Assembly (NCBI GenBank): GCA_024743215.1
Contig: JANSWZ010000003.1
Span: 372,001 to 436,000 of the forward strand
DNA length: 64,000 nt
From: Alphaproteobacteria bacterium
GTDB taxonomy: Bacteria > Pseudomonadota > Alphaproteobacteria > Rhizobiales > GCA-2746425
Direction: 5' to 3'
Shown here: positions 27,547 to 35,353 of the stretch, piece after piece
Layout: the number at the start of each line of letters is the position of its first letter
How positions within the stretch are numbered: position 1 is the first letter of the stretch
The notes under the pieces: model-generated
What the model was told of the DNA's origin: nothing
The model's database searches: none
What the model saw: the letters and a program-made list of their open reading frames with translations, nothing else
Made by a program: the position numbers and the translations under genes

Positions 27547-27556
27547 ACAAAACGAC

Positions 27557-27627
27557 TTGCGAAGCCGCGCGCTTCGCAAATTTCAAACCCGCAGTGGTGC
27601 TGATTGGCACCGCTGCGGGTTTTTTTG
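27557..27627 (+). terminator. Two tandem hairpins, the second a strong terminator
   Basis: TTGCGAAGC (27557-27565) pairs with GCTTCGCAA (27571-27579). Directly after it a 16-bp stem with one G-U pair joins 27585-27600 to 27607-27622 (loop TGATTG) and runs into a T tract. The second is a clear rho-independent terminator; the first may stabilise the mRNA end. Confidence 0.9.
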
Positions 27628-27780
27628 TTTCTTGTCCGGACTCTTTGGAACTTGGCTGTGCAACCATTGAATGCGCTTTACTCAACTCGAAAGTGAATAC
27701 AGTCTGAACGAATGGTTCAGAACTTCTTCAAGCAAGCGCCACTAATGATGTTTCTGCAACCAAGGAAAAGGACCAAGACC

Positions 27781-28341
27781 ATGACCACTTCAATCAAATC
27801 ACTTACCACATCCGTGCAGGCCGCCGTTTTTACGATCTGTACCGTCGCCGCAATGTCGGCCTTTACTGCCGATAGCGCGGAAGCAAAGACCATGACCAAG
27901 CCGTTGGTGAATGGCTATTCCAAATATTATAAAAACAAAGACAAGGCCAAAGACTCTGCCGTTTATCGCTGGGGACTGGCCGCTGCAGAAAAGCATGGCA
28001 GCTCATGGGCCCATTGGGGCAAAGCCAAACAGAAAACAATGAAATGTAGCTGGGTTGATATACCTGGAACAGCAAGTGCTGAAGCCTGGCACTGCCGCGC
28101 ATCTGCCAAGCCAGCAAAAGAAGTAAAAGTTTGCGAAGGCAAAGTGTCTGCGAAAGGCATGTTCTATTTCAAGAAGAGCAAAGCTCAGGAATCAGCAACC
28201 TATCGCTGGGGTTTGAAAGTTGCTTCCACTTATGGCCAGTCATTTGCTCATTGGGGCAAAGCTGAAAACACCAACTTCTCATGCAAAAAAGGTGCAAAAG
28301 ATCTTTGGAACTGCACAGCAACCGCAAAGGCCTGCAAATAG
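27781..28341 (+). CDS. Secreted protein with two copies of an unrecognised Trp/Cys domain
   Basis: I do not recognise this 186-residue protein. A signal peptide (about 1-35, ending AEAK) is followed by two tandem copies of a domain of about 70 residues (about 41-115 and 116-186). Shared positions include AVYRWGLAAAEKHGSSWAHW and ATYRWGLKVASTYGQSFAHW, each followed by GKA, then a Cys and a W-x-C-x-A pair. Six cysteines (89, 105, 118, 168, 178, 185) could form disulfides in the periplasm or outside the cell. The protein is rich in Lys and Ala and probably basic. AAGGA lies upstream of the ATG, and the surrounding genes also encode surface or secreted proteins. Confidence 0.75.
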   Translation: MTTSIKSLTTSVQAAVFTICTVAAMSAFTADSAEAKTMTKPLVNGYSKYYKNKDKAKDSAVYRWGLAAAEKHGSSWAHWGKAKQKTMKCSWVDIPGTASAEAWHCRASAKPAKEVKVCEGKVSAKGMFYFKKSKAQESATYRWGLKVASTYGQSFAHWGKAENTNFSCKKGAKDLWNCTATAKACK

Positions 28342-28455
28342 ACCGTCATTCAATTTGGTCCACGCCCCCAATCGCATAGCGGGGGAGGTGGCCCAAATTG
28401 GAACCCGCTCTATCAAAACGCAGACATTGAAGAACATTTGAGAGGAAACCAGACC

Positions 28456-28779
28456 ATGAAAACCCCATCATTAAAAATATTGGCAATTGCTCCTATGGTT
28501 GCAGTGCTGGCCATCGTCCTGACTTCGGTATCACCAGCGCCATCGCTCGCCAAATCCATGAAAATGGAATCGACAAAAATCCCGCTAAAGCTGCAGCGAA
28601 TTGTGCGCAGTCAGAAGCATAGTCGGCAATTCATGTCGAAGGCAGGCGGATCCGGAGATGAAATTGACGAATGCATGAGCAATCCGGCCAACTCAGATGT
28701 CGAGTACACAGAGCGTCTGGCGGGCTGTTTCTGTCTCGCCATCGACAATTCGCTGAAAGGCTGCCAGACAGCGGATTAA
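28456..28779 (+). CDS. Small secreted protein with four cysteines, unknown function
   Basis: A 107-residue protein not assigned to any family. Residues 1-33 form a signal peptide (ILAIAPMVAVLAIVLTSVSP, cut near SLAK); the mature part is a short basic stretch followed by DECMSNPANSDVEYTERLAG, CFC and GC, giving Cys 73, 91, 93 and 103. AGAGGAA lies 6-7 nt before the ATG at 28456. It follows the two-domain protein by 114 bp in the same direction and ends at a strong terminator, so the two may form one transcript. Confidence 0.65.
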   Translation: MKTPSLKILAIAPMVAVLAIVLTSVSPAPSLAKSMKMESTKIPLKLQRIVRSQKHSRQFMSKAGGSGDEIDECMSNPANSDVEYTERLAGCFCLAIDNSLKGCQTAD

Positions 28780-28817
28780 TGGACAGCGAATTTACGGACA
28801 GCAACGCCACCCATGTT

Positions 28818-28855
28818 CCGACGAGCCGTATCCATGGCTCGTCGGTACTTTTTTT
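28818..28855 (+). terminator. Rho-independent terminator
   Basis: CCGACGAGCC (28818-28827) pairs with GGCTCGTCGG (28836-28845), loop GTATCCAT, followed by TAC and seven T. It ends the secreted-protein transcript 38 bp after the last stop. Confidence 0.88.
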
Positions 28856-28905
28856 AACGTCCTCGTTTGACGATTTTGCAACCGTTCAAATCCACACTCA
28901 CCAAT

Positions 28906-28931
28906 TCAATCTCCCAATTGAGTCCAGACCC
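28906..28931 (-). repeat. Dispersed 26-bp repeat, copy A
   Basis: Read on the minus strand, this segment just after the LysR stop matches 46720-46745 in 23 of 26 positions, with the shared core TCTGGACTCAATT-R-GG-R-GATTGA. The other copy is part of a perfect 13-bp hairpin; here the palindrome is only partly kept. Both copies lie directly downstream of a gene. Confidence 0.6.
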
Positions 28932-29812
28932 TAGTTAAAGACGGATTGTCCACGTGCGAATTCGCGCACCACTTCTTCAGCTTCGGGCCGGGATGCCTGT
29001 TGTCGAAATCGAAGCGCAACAACTTGGCGTGCTATATCGACATCCTCAATGGGCATCGATACAAGGGCATCATCGATCGGGATAGCTGTCGTCGGCAGAA
29101 CAACAGCGCCAGACCCCTGACGGGCAAGCGCCAACAACCAATCCACACGATTTGACCGGTATGCCGCGTAAAGTGTGTATCCCTTGTCAGCGCAAGTTCC
29201 ATGCAATGTATCGCGCATTTCACAATTTGGTCTGTCGAGCATGTCTGCATTCGCCAACATTTCAAGTGACACCGTCTCTTTTTCGGCCATGGGGTGATCT
29301 GCTGCGACAACGACCCGATACCTCTCGCGATAGAGAGGGTCTATGCGATAAAGATCTGGACTGACTTGCGCAGCGGTCACCGCAATATCCAATGATCCTT
29401 CCCGCAATCCGGATAACAGTGCCTCTTGCCGCGCCACTATCAATTCTATTTCAGCTTGCGGGAGTCGCGCACGGTAACGCTCGACCGCTTCCGACAGTTT
29501 GTTGTGCCCAATCGTTTCTCCAACGCCAATGCTGATCGGAACCCGATCCAATCGTATGTGCCGGATAGCTTCAGCTTTCGCTTCACGCGCCTCGATATGA
29601 ACCTTTTCGAGCCGCGGTTGCACCAATAGGCCAAGCGGTGTGAGCCGACATCCCGCACGGTCACGCAGGAATAACGGGCCGCCAAGCTCATCTTCCAGTT
29701 TCTTGATGGCCGCTGTGAGGGACGGTTGCGAGACGTTGGAGGCGCGTGCGGCATGGGTAAAGTTGCGGTGCTCACAAAGCGCGAGAAAGTAACGGATTTG
29801 ATTCATTTCCAT
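28931..29812 (-). CDS. LysR-family transcriptional regulator (divergent from ABM-like gene)
   Basis: A 293-residue LysR regulator. The N-terminal winged helix MNQIRYFLALCEHRNFTHAA, SNVSQPSLTAAIKKLEDELG is followed by the effector-binding domain (from about residue 90, PISIGVGETIGHN). GGAGG sits 5 nt before the ATG at 29812; a longer frame upstream is open but lacks LysR character. It is divergent from the secreted ABM-like gene at 30021, the standard LysR regulator-target layout, with an inverted repeat between them. The inducer is unknown. Confidence 0.92.
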   Translation of the reverse strand: MEMNQIRYFLALCEHRNFTHAARASNVSQPSLTAAIKKLEDELGGPLFLRDRAGCRLTPLGLLVQPRLEKVHIEAREAKAEAIRHIRLDRVPISIGVGETIGHNKLSEAVERYRARLPQAEIELIVARQEALLSGLREGSLDIAVTAAQVSPDLYRIDPLYRERYRVVVAADHPMAEKETVSLEMLANADMLDRPNCEMRDTLHGTCADKGYTLYAAYRSNRVDWLLALARQGSGAVVLPTTAIPIDDALVSMPIEDVDIARQVVALRFRQQASRPEAEEVVREFARGQSVFN

Positions 29813-29867
29813 GGAAGCCTCCAGGCTCTGGACAAGTGAGCTTTGGTCATGGTCGCCAGACTGAGTT

Positions 29868-29880
29868 CCATAGTCAATGG
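29868..29880. promoter_or_regulatory. Candidate LysR operator between divergent genes
   Basis: CCAT-AGTCA-ATGG is a perfect inverted repeat with a 5-bp spacer, overlapped by ATAG-N7-CTAT (29870-29884). It lies 56 bp before the LysR start and 141 bp before the ABM-like gene. LysR proteins typically bind such interrupted dyads; assignment is by position only. Confidence 0.4.
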
Positions 29881-30020
29881 CTATCGTTAAATAGAAAGTT
29901 GGAATTGGAATTTGTGCGCCTCCTGAGGGAAAAAAGCACACGGCCAAACGCCGCCTTGCAGTTTAACCAAGCGGCAGATCTGGGCGAACCGAAACAGACA
30001 CCTCACCTCAGGAGACCACT

Positions 30021-30743
30021 ATGAAAACCAAAATTCTCAGCGCCCTTGGCGCATTGGCAATGATGACAACAACTGCAAACGCACAGGAACAGGCCATGAT
30101 GGACGGCAAGGCAAGCTATATCGAAATGACGGCCGCCCAAAACCAGACAAAGGCCTTCGCGCAATTTCTGTCAGGGGCTGCGCCATTGGTCGAAGAGACC
30201 GAGCCCGGTACAGAGCTATGGTTTGCCTTACAAGCGCCTGAGGGCAAGTTCGCCATTTTCGATGTTTTCGTAGACGAAGAAGCCAGAAATGCTCATTTTT
30301 CCGGTGTGGTTGCGGGGGCTCTGAATGAAAACGCCGACAGACTGGTCAAGGGCGGTTGGGACAATGGTGTTGTCGCCAATATCAATAACTCCTCCGTTCT
30401 GTCTGCAAAAGCACCCGTGGATCTTTATGACGCCACCACTGCAACTTACATCAGACTTGCAGCCGCCCCTGGCCAAAGCCAGGCAATGGCAGACTTGCTG
30501 ACAGCAGCGGGCAAGATCGTCGCAGACACTGAACCCAAGACATTGTTCTGGGTGGCTTTGCAACTGGATGAGAATAACTTTGCCATCTTCGATGTTTTTG
30601 CTGATGAGACGGGTCGGGCTGCGCATTTTGCCGGCCAGGTCGCCGGCTTGCTGAAAGAGCAGTCTTCTGTGCTCGTGGAAGGTGGGTGGGACTCAGGTGT
30701 TGTTGCAAACGTCAACAATTTTGACATCCTTGCAATCAAATAA
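30021..30743 (+). CDS. Secreted protein with two ABM-like (dimeric alpha/beta barrel) domains
   Basis: A 240-residue protein with a signal peptide (MKTKILSALGALAMMTTTAN, cut near ANAQ). Two similar halves follow, about residues 30-127 and 135-240. Each contains a matched block: ELWFALQAPEGKFAIFDVFV / LFWVALQLDENNFAIFDVFA, then DEEARNAHFSGVVAGAL / DETGRAAHFAGQVAGLL and GGWDNGVVANINN / GGWDSGVVANVNN. The pattern resembles antibiotic-biosynthesis monooxygenase-type ferredoxin-like folds, fused in one chain to mimic the dimer. No catalytic residue can be named. Export of an ABM-like tandem is unusual. It is probably controlled by the divergent LysR. Confidence 0.75.
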   Translation: MKTKILSALGALAMMTTTANAQEQAMMDGKASYIEMTAAQNQTKAFAQFLSGAAPLVEETEPGTELWFALQAPEGKFAIFDVFVDEEARNAHFSGVVAGALNENADRLVKGGWDNGVVANINNSSVLSAKAPVDLYDATTATYIRLAAAPGQSQAMADLLTAAGKIVADTEPKTLFWVALQLDENNFAIFDVFADETGRAAHFAGQVAGLLKEQSSVLVEGGWDSGVVANVNNFDILAIK

Positions 30744-30761
30744 ATGCCCTCCCAAAGACCG

Positions 30762-30790
30762 CGTCCGTCGTTACTGGCGACGGACGTTTT
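30762..30790 (+). terminator. Rho-independent terminator after the ABM-like gene
   Basis: CGTCCGTCG (30762-30770) pairs with CGACGGACG (30778-30786), loop TTACTGG, followed by TTTT. It lies 18 bp after the stop. Confidence 0.85.
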
Positions 30791-30992
30791 CCTGATCACA
30801 ATTGTCTCACCAATCCAATGCGGCTCGCATAGGCCACATTCAGTCATAGTCAGACCTGTTGCTTCTGCACAGACGAACCAGAACTCACGGGTTTCTATTG
30901 CTGGCTGGAACAGCCATTGGTGGAAATTGCGCCAAATTTTCGTTTCAAGCCTAAAGGTGTGAGTTTGCTGCTTTGCAGCGAATATCAGCTAT

Positions 30993-32129
30993 CTAATCTG
31001 TGTTCTGCATGAGATGCGCATCAAGCGCCGCAATACCCTCATCCAAATTTGAGCGCCCGAACCCCAACCGAAGGCGATCATTTGGCGTTGGGCCTAAGTC
31101 AGACGAATAGATTGTACTTGGTAAAAACAAGACGCCACTTTCTTCTACCAAAGACGTCGTAAATGCCTCCACACCGTCTGCGCCTTTGTAACGCGGGAAG
31201 GCCATGCAAGACCCATCAGGCCTTTGCCATTCAAACAGATCGGTATGCCGGGCAAAGAAGGCGTCCCATTTTGGCAGGTTGTCATCCACGATTGCACAGT
31301 TTCGCGCCAAGATCTTGTCTCGGTTGCACAATGCAATCATGGTCAACCGTTCGCTGGGGCCAGAGTTGCAGATGGAAAGGTAATGCTTCATCCGCTCCAT
31401 CTTGGAAATGACATCAGCATCTTGGCAGGCAATCCAACCAATCCGCAGTCCGGGCAAACCAAATGACTTTGAGGTGACATTCAACGATAAGCCACGTTCA
31501 TACACATCTGCAATAAACGGTAGATGGCACGCCTCGGTTGGGCCCAGTCCATTGAAAATCTCATCATGAAAGATGTAGATCCCGTGTTTCCGACACAGTT
31601 CAATCAACGCATGATATCTGTCCAAGGGCAGGATCGCACCCGTTGGGTTGTGCGGGAAATTGATTGTCATCAGTTTCGTATTGGGGCGGATTGCAGCAGC
31701 CACACGGTCAATGTCGAGCGACCAATTGCTCTCGGGGTCCAATGGAATTCCCGTGGCCTCACAAATTGCGACAGGTAGCGTTTCGTGGGATTGATAATTT
31801 GGGGTCACAACGATTGCATGGCTGTCCTTGTCCAAAATGACATTGTTGGCAGCAAAAATCCCTTCGCTTGCGCCAGCAAAACAAAGTATATCGGACGCCG
31901 ATTGATTGGTGAAAGTGCGCGCAATAGCCTCGCGAAGGTCCGGCGCACCAAAGGTCTCGGTATATCCGAGCCACATCCCTTCAAATGCCTCACGTTCCTC
32001 AGGTGTCGCCATGGCCAACAGTTCGCGCATCGACATGCTTTCAGCATCTGAGGCGGTCATATGATAGCGCGCCTTGAACTCCCATTTCGAAAAGTGCGTT
32101 TCTAATCGAAAGTCAGGAAGCATTGGCAT
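30993..32129 (-). CDS. PLP-dependent class I/II aminotransferase-fold enzyme
   Basis: A 378-residue fold-type I PLP enzyme. TINFPHNPTG, FHDEIF (Asp189 contacts the pyridine nitrogen) and SKSFGLPGLRIGW (Lys221, Schiff base) are in place, so it is catalytically competent. The N-terminal block FRLETHFSKWEFKARYHMTA followed by SDAESMSMRELLAM resembles the clade that also contains capreomycidine synthase and the PLP arginine oxidases MppP/RohP rather than aspartate aminotransferase, but this is from memory of family patterns. It may therefore be a transaminase or an oxygen-using deaminase. GGAGA precedes the start. It is divergent from the cyclodeaminase-like gene with 31 bp between start codons. 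Confidence 0.85.
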   Translation of the reverse strand: MPMLPDFRLETHFSKWEFKARYHMTASDAESMSMRELLAMATPEEREAFEGMWLGYTETFGAPDLREAIARTFTNQSASDILCFAGASEGIFAANNVILDKDSHAIVVTPNYQSHETLPVAICEATGIPLDPESNWSLDIDRVAAAIRPNTKLMTINFPHNPTGAILPLDRYHALIELCRKHGIYIFHDEIFNGLGPTEACHLPFIADVYERGLSLNVTSKSFGLPGLRIGWIACQDADVISKMERMKHYLSICNSGPSERLTMIALCNRDKILARNCAIVDDNLPKWDAFFARHTDLFEWQRPDGSCMAFPRYKGADGVEAFTTSLVEESGVLFLPSTIYSSDLGPTPNDRLRLGFGRSNLDEGIAALDAHLMQNTD

Positions 32130-32160
32130 ATGGATAGGTCTCCGAAAATGAGGATCGAAA

Positions 32161-33117
32161 ATGATTAGCTTAAGCCGTTCAGAAATCGAAGCGTTAATCG
32201 ACTTGCCTCAGGCGGCGATCAGGATCGAAGAGGCCTACCGTGCAGCGAGTCTTGGGCACGTAAACCTACCTCCGGTCGGTCACATAACGTTTCCACAGCA
32301 CAATGCGGATTGTCACATCAAATATGGCCACATAACAGGCAAGCCGACCTTTGTTATCAAGATCGCAACCGGGTTTCCAAACAATCGAGACAAGGGCTTA
32401 CAAACTGGCAATGGTCTTGTTTTGGTTATGTCTGCGGAAAACGGGCAGGTCGAAGCGGTCTTGCATGATGAAATGGTCCTTACTGACATTCGTACGGGGC
32501 TGGGTGGTGCCATAGCGTCGCGCCTTTTGGCCCGAAAAGACAGCAAACGAGTTCTAATCGTGGGAAGTGGGCAGCAGGCGCGGCGCCAAATAGAGGCGCA
32601 CGTGGCTTTGCTCACGAACACAGCAGCATTTGAGGTCTGGGGACGAAACGCAGAACAGGCCGATAAGCTTGTGGCGAGACTTGCGCCCGTCTGTGATATC
32701 GCGCGTGCAATCGATCTTGAAAAAGCGGTTAGGCAAGCGGACATCATTGTCACGGCGACGGGTTCGACGGTTCCATTAATCATGTCTGATTGGGTGAACG
32801 AGGGCACACATATTACGGCAGTCGGTGCCGATGCGCCGGGCAAGCAGGAACTGGATATCGCATTGGTTCGTCGTGCAGACGTATTGGCCGTGGATCTTTT
32901 CGCGCAATGCCTGGACCATGGTGAGGTGTCGCACGCAGCAAAAGAAGGGCTAATTGCTGCTCAAGACCTCCAGGAAATTGGCGGACTGCTATCTGCTTCC
33001 ACGCAAGCCCGCGCCAACGCGATGCAAATCACCATTGCAGACCTGACAGGTATCGCGGCTCAGGACATCGCTATGGCAAATTCTGTTTTGACAGCATGGT
33101 CTGATAAAGCGACATAG
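32161..33117 (+). CDS. Ornithine cyclodeaminase / mu-crystallin family protein
   Basis: A 318-residue NAD(P)-dependent enzyme of the OCD/CRYM family. HIKYGHITGKPTFVIKIATG carries the conserved substrate-binding lysines (54 and 67), RTGLGGAIASRLLARKDSKR leads into the Rossmann motif VLIVGSGQQARRQIEA, and ITAVGADAPGKQELD is the typical C-terminal block. Members include ornithine cyclodeaminase, alanine dehydrogenase, and ketimine reductases acting on pyrroline- or piperideine-2-carboxylate. GAGGA lies 6 nt before the ATG. The divergent PLP enzyme suggests that the pair handles one amino acid, one making an imine or keto product and the other reducing or cyclising it. Confidence 0.9.
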   Translation: MISLSRSEIEALIDLPQAAIRIEEAYRAASLGHVNLPPVGHITFPQHNADCHIKYGHITGKPTFVIKIATGFPNNRDKGLQTGNGLVLVMSAENGQVEAVLHDEMVLTDIRTGLGGAIASRLLARKDSKRVLIVGSGQQARRQIEAHVALLTNTAAFEVWGRNAEQADKLVARLAPVCDIARAIDLEKAVRQADIIVTATGSTVPLIMSDWVNEGTHITAVGADAPGKQELDIALVRRADVLAVDLFAQCLDHGEVSHAAKEGLIAAQDLQEIGGLLSASTQARANAMQITIADLTGIAAQDIAMANSVLTAWSDKAT

Positions 33118-33135
33118 GGCAAAGCGCGATGTAAG

Positions 33136-33160
33136 TTGGCCGAGCGTGATGCCCGGCCAA
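33136..33160 (+). terminator. Hairpin after the cyclodeaminase-like gene
   Basis: TTGGCCG (33136-33142) pairs with CGGCCAA (33154-33160). There is no T run, so it is a hairpin of uncertain termination strength lying between two convergent genes. Confidence 0.4.
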
Positions 33161-33269
33161 TCGTATCGAACCAACTGTATCTGGACTAACGGCCCGAAAG
33201 GTCCGCTAGTCAGCGCTCTGGAATTTGGATGTCGGATTGCAGGACGCACCGCTCGTGCGCCCCTTTGTG

Positions 33270-33659
33270 CTAATTGCCGGAATGCGTGTCGTAGACCTTG
33301 CCGCTGATCTTCCAAACGCCGTCATGTTTGTAGAGTACGAAGAAATCGGTGAACCGGTTTCCAAGCCAATTCACGAACTCAACCTTTGCCGCCGCTGCCG
33401 GACCTGAGATGTCGACCCAGGCGATCTGATGTTCTACGTCAGGAGAGGCACCGCCGGCTTGGACCGCATCACGAAAGGCGTCGGCATCCATGTCGTAGAA
33501 TGTGCCGCCCATGGATCCGACGATATGGGCATGGTCATAGAATGCTGTCCGGATATGAGCGCCGTCGCCTGTCGAGGCGCTTTCTATGTAGGGGCTTAGA
33601 GCGTCTGCAACGGCCTTGATTTCTGCAAAGCTCTCGGTGTCTGATTTTGATATTGGCAT
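33270..33659 (-). CDS. NTF2-like (putative lumazine-binding type) small protein
   Basis: A 129-residue protein of the SnoaL/NTF2-like cone fold, of the type annotated as putative lumazine-binding. The helix IKAVADALSPYIESASTGDG, AFYDHAHIVGSMGGTFYDMD, and the strands HQIAWVDISGPAAAAKVEFV and FTDFFVLYKHDGVWKISGKV fit the family closely. Members are small-molecule binding or isomerase-type proteins; the ligand is unknown. Three features suggest it belongs to the nearby regulon: it is convergent with the cyclodeaminase-like gene, divergent from the LysR gene at 33931, and has a T-N11-A box 101 bp upstream. Confidence 0.8.
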   Translation of the reverse strand: MPISKSDTESFAEIKAVADALSPYIESASTGDGAHIRTAFYDHAHIVGSMGGTFYDMDADAFRDAVQAGGASPDVEHQIAWVDISGPAAAAKVEFVNWLGNRFTDFFVLYKHDGVWKISGKVYDTHSGN

Positions 33660-33757
33660 GATTTGCCTCCATTAGATTGGGTTAAGTTTGTCTGTTGGTC
33701 GGGCGGATGTTGCCGCTGTCCTGAAGGCATAGATAGGCCAATATATGCAAACCTTTG

Positions 33758-33774
33758 GGTATGGTTTTCATAAC
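33758..33774. promoter_or_regulatory. LysR-type T-N11-A box, site 1
   Basis: GGTATGGTTTTCATAAC contains the perfect dyad TATG-N5-CATA (33760-33772), the T-N11-A form recognised by LysR regulators. It lies about 100 bp upstream of the NTF2-like gene start. The same 17-bp sequence recurs with changes at 33883. Confidence 0.55.
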
Positions 33775-33882
33775 TTTTAATTTACATGCATTCGCTATCT
33801 TCAGAAGAGAAGCAGGCGTGTAACTGCCGGGTCTGCGATGTGTAATGCCGCACCGCCATTGTGAAAAATGTACAAACTGTCA

Positions 33883-33899
33883 GGTATGGTTATGATAAC
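33883..33899. promoter_or_regulatory. LysR-type T-N11-A box, site 2
   Basis: GGTATGGTTATGATAAC repeats site 1 in 14 of 17 positions; its dyad TATG-N5-GATA has one mismatch. It lies about 32 bp before the LysR start at 33931, where binding would repress the regulator's own gene. Centres of the two boxes are 125 bp apart. Confidence 0.5.
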
Positions 33900-33930
33900 T
33901 GCTGGAAATGCCAAATCAAAGAGACTGTCC

Positions 33931-34836
33931 ATGGATCTAAACCTTAAGCGCGTGCGCTATTTTTTGGCACTTTCTCAAACTCTCAACATTTCTCAGGCCG
34001 CCCGGAAACTGGGCATGTCCCAGCCCGCTTTGACAAAGGCGATCCAGCGGCTTGAGGAAGAGGTTGGCGGCCCATTGATCCGTCGTGAAGGCCGACACAC
34101 CCATCTGACACAATTGGGTTCATCTCTCATCGGGCTTTTTGAAAGTCTTGTGACCAATGCAAATTACATTGAACAAACGGCCCATTCGCTGGTGAGCGGA
34201 GAGAGCCCCGTTTTGCGAATTGGTGTTATGTGCAGCGTCGGGCCAGGTCCGATTGCTGGGTTTTTGGCCGAACATCAGCGAGCCCATCCGAATATCGAAT
34301 TCCAGTTGCAAGACTATACCCGAGCTGATATTGCAGCGGCTCTGCTGGACGGACACATTGACCTCGCCATTCTTGGGGCGACGGTCAAGGATGAGACACG
34401 GTTCCGCTATTTGCGTCTCTATGATGAGGCCATGGTTGTTGCCTGTGCCGCAAATGATCCACTTGCAGGACGCGCGACTGTTGGCCTTAAAGACGTGGCC
34501 CGCAGACCCTATCTCGACCGATCACAATGTGAATTCAGGCACCTCTTCCTGAGTGCGTCGCAGCGCGAAGGATTTGTGCCCAAGCTTTTCGCCCGCAGCG
34601 ATAATGAAGACTGGATACAAAATATGATTCAAGCGGGTGCCGGCGTCGCGATTGTGCCAGATCGCTGGGTCACGTTGCCGGGAATAACGAAGATCAAGCT
34701 GAAAGATCCGAAACTGGTGCGTTCTGTCTCGGTTGCGACGCCAATTGGACGGGCCGACAATCCTTCCTTGTTGGCAATTTTACAGGCATTGCAAAAGTTC
34801 AGTTGGGCTCCGCAACGATTGGTTCTGGGTGGCTAG
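33931..34836 (+). CDS. LysR-family transcriptional regulator (with twin upstream boxes)
   Basis: A 301-residue LysR regulator. The DNA-binding head is LKRVRYFLALSQTLNISQAA and LGMSQPALTKAIQRLEEEVG; the effector domain starts near residue 92 (PVLRIGVMCSVGPGPIAGFL). The ATG at 33931 begins directly before the conserved head; an earlier frame start at 33868 would put the operator-like box inside the coding region. It probably regulates the divergent NTF2-like gene and itself, and perhaps the PLP enzyme and cyclodeaminase-like genes. Confidence 0.92.
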   Translation: MDLNLKRVRYFLALSQTLNISQAARKLGMSQPALTKAIQRLEEEVGGPLIRREGRHTHLTQLGSSLIGLFESLVTNANYIEQTAHSLVSGESPVLRIGVMCSVGPGPIAGFLAEHQRAHPNIEFQLQDYTRADIAAALLDGHIDLAILGATVKDETRFRYLRLYDEAMVVACAANDPLAGRATVGLKDVARRPYLDRSQCEFRHLFLSASQREGFVPKLFARSDNEDWIQNMIQAGAGVAIVPDRWVTLPGITKIKLKDPKLVRSVSVATPIGRADNPSLLAILQALQKFSWAPQRLVLGG

Positions 34837-35350
34837 TGATGGCCCATCGCCTCTGTTTTTACGTGCCCCAGCAAACTTTAAACGGTCATTGGCTTGGAAT
34901 TGGAAAATGACAACTTCGCCCGCATCGCCGCCATCCGAGTATGAAAGCGGCATTGTCTGCTTTGGGGCTATCTGGCCCGATTGAGTTACACATATTTGGG
35001 GGTGCGGTAGTATGATGGGGCTAGCTTTTGGTGTCGCTGTGCATACGAGTTGCATCGCGTGAAGTGCTTCATCCCGCTCAAAAGGCTGGGTGTAATGCGG
35101 GAATTTCTTCAATTCTCCTGTCACCGGTTCAGGAGACAGAGCATCGAAAACATTTTCATCAAATCCAACGCCATCAGCAAGCGTTCCGTCAAGTAAGACG
35201 GGGCCATCAACAGCTACGGAAAGGACGCCGCCCGAAAAGGACGCCTAACTCATGTCTGTATGATTGCAGCCACGTTGCTGCAACATTCAACATGAATCTG
35301 TCGGTCAGATCGCATTCTCTATTGCAGAATTCCATGCTTTCCATTAATGC
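34837..35350. other. Intergenic region before the serC leader, no gene seen
   Basis: About 510 bp without a credible gene. Short open frames exist on both strands but lack ribosome-binding sites and protein-like composition. The serC promoter should lie in the distal half. It marks the boundary between the accessory cluster and housekeeping genes. Confidence 0.5.
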
Positions 35351-35353
35351 CGC

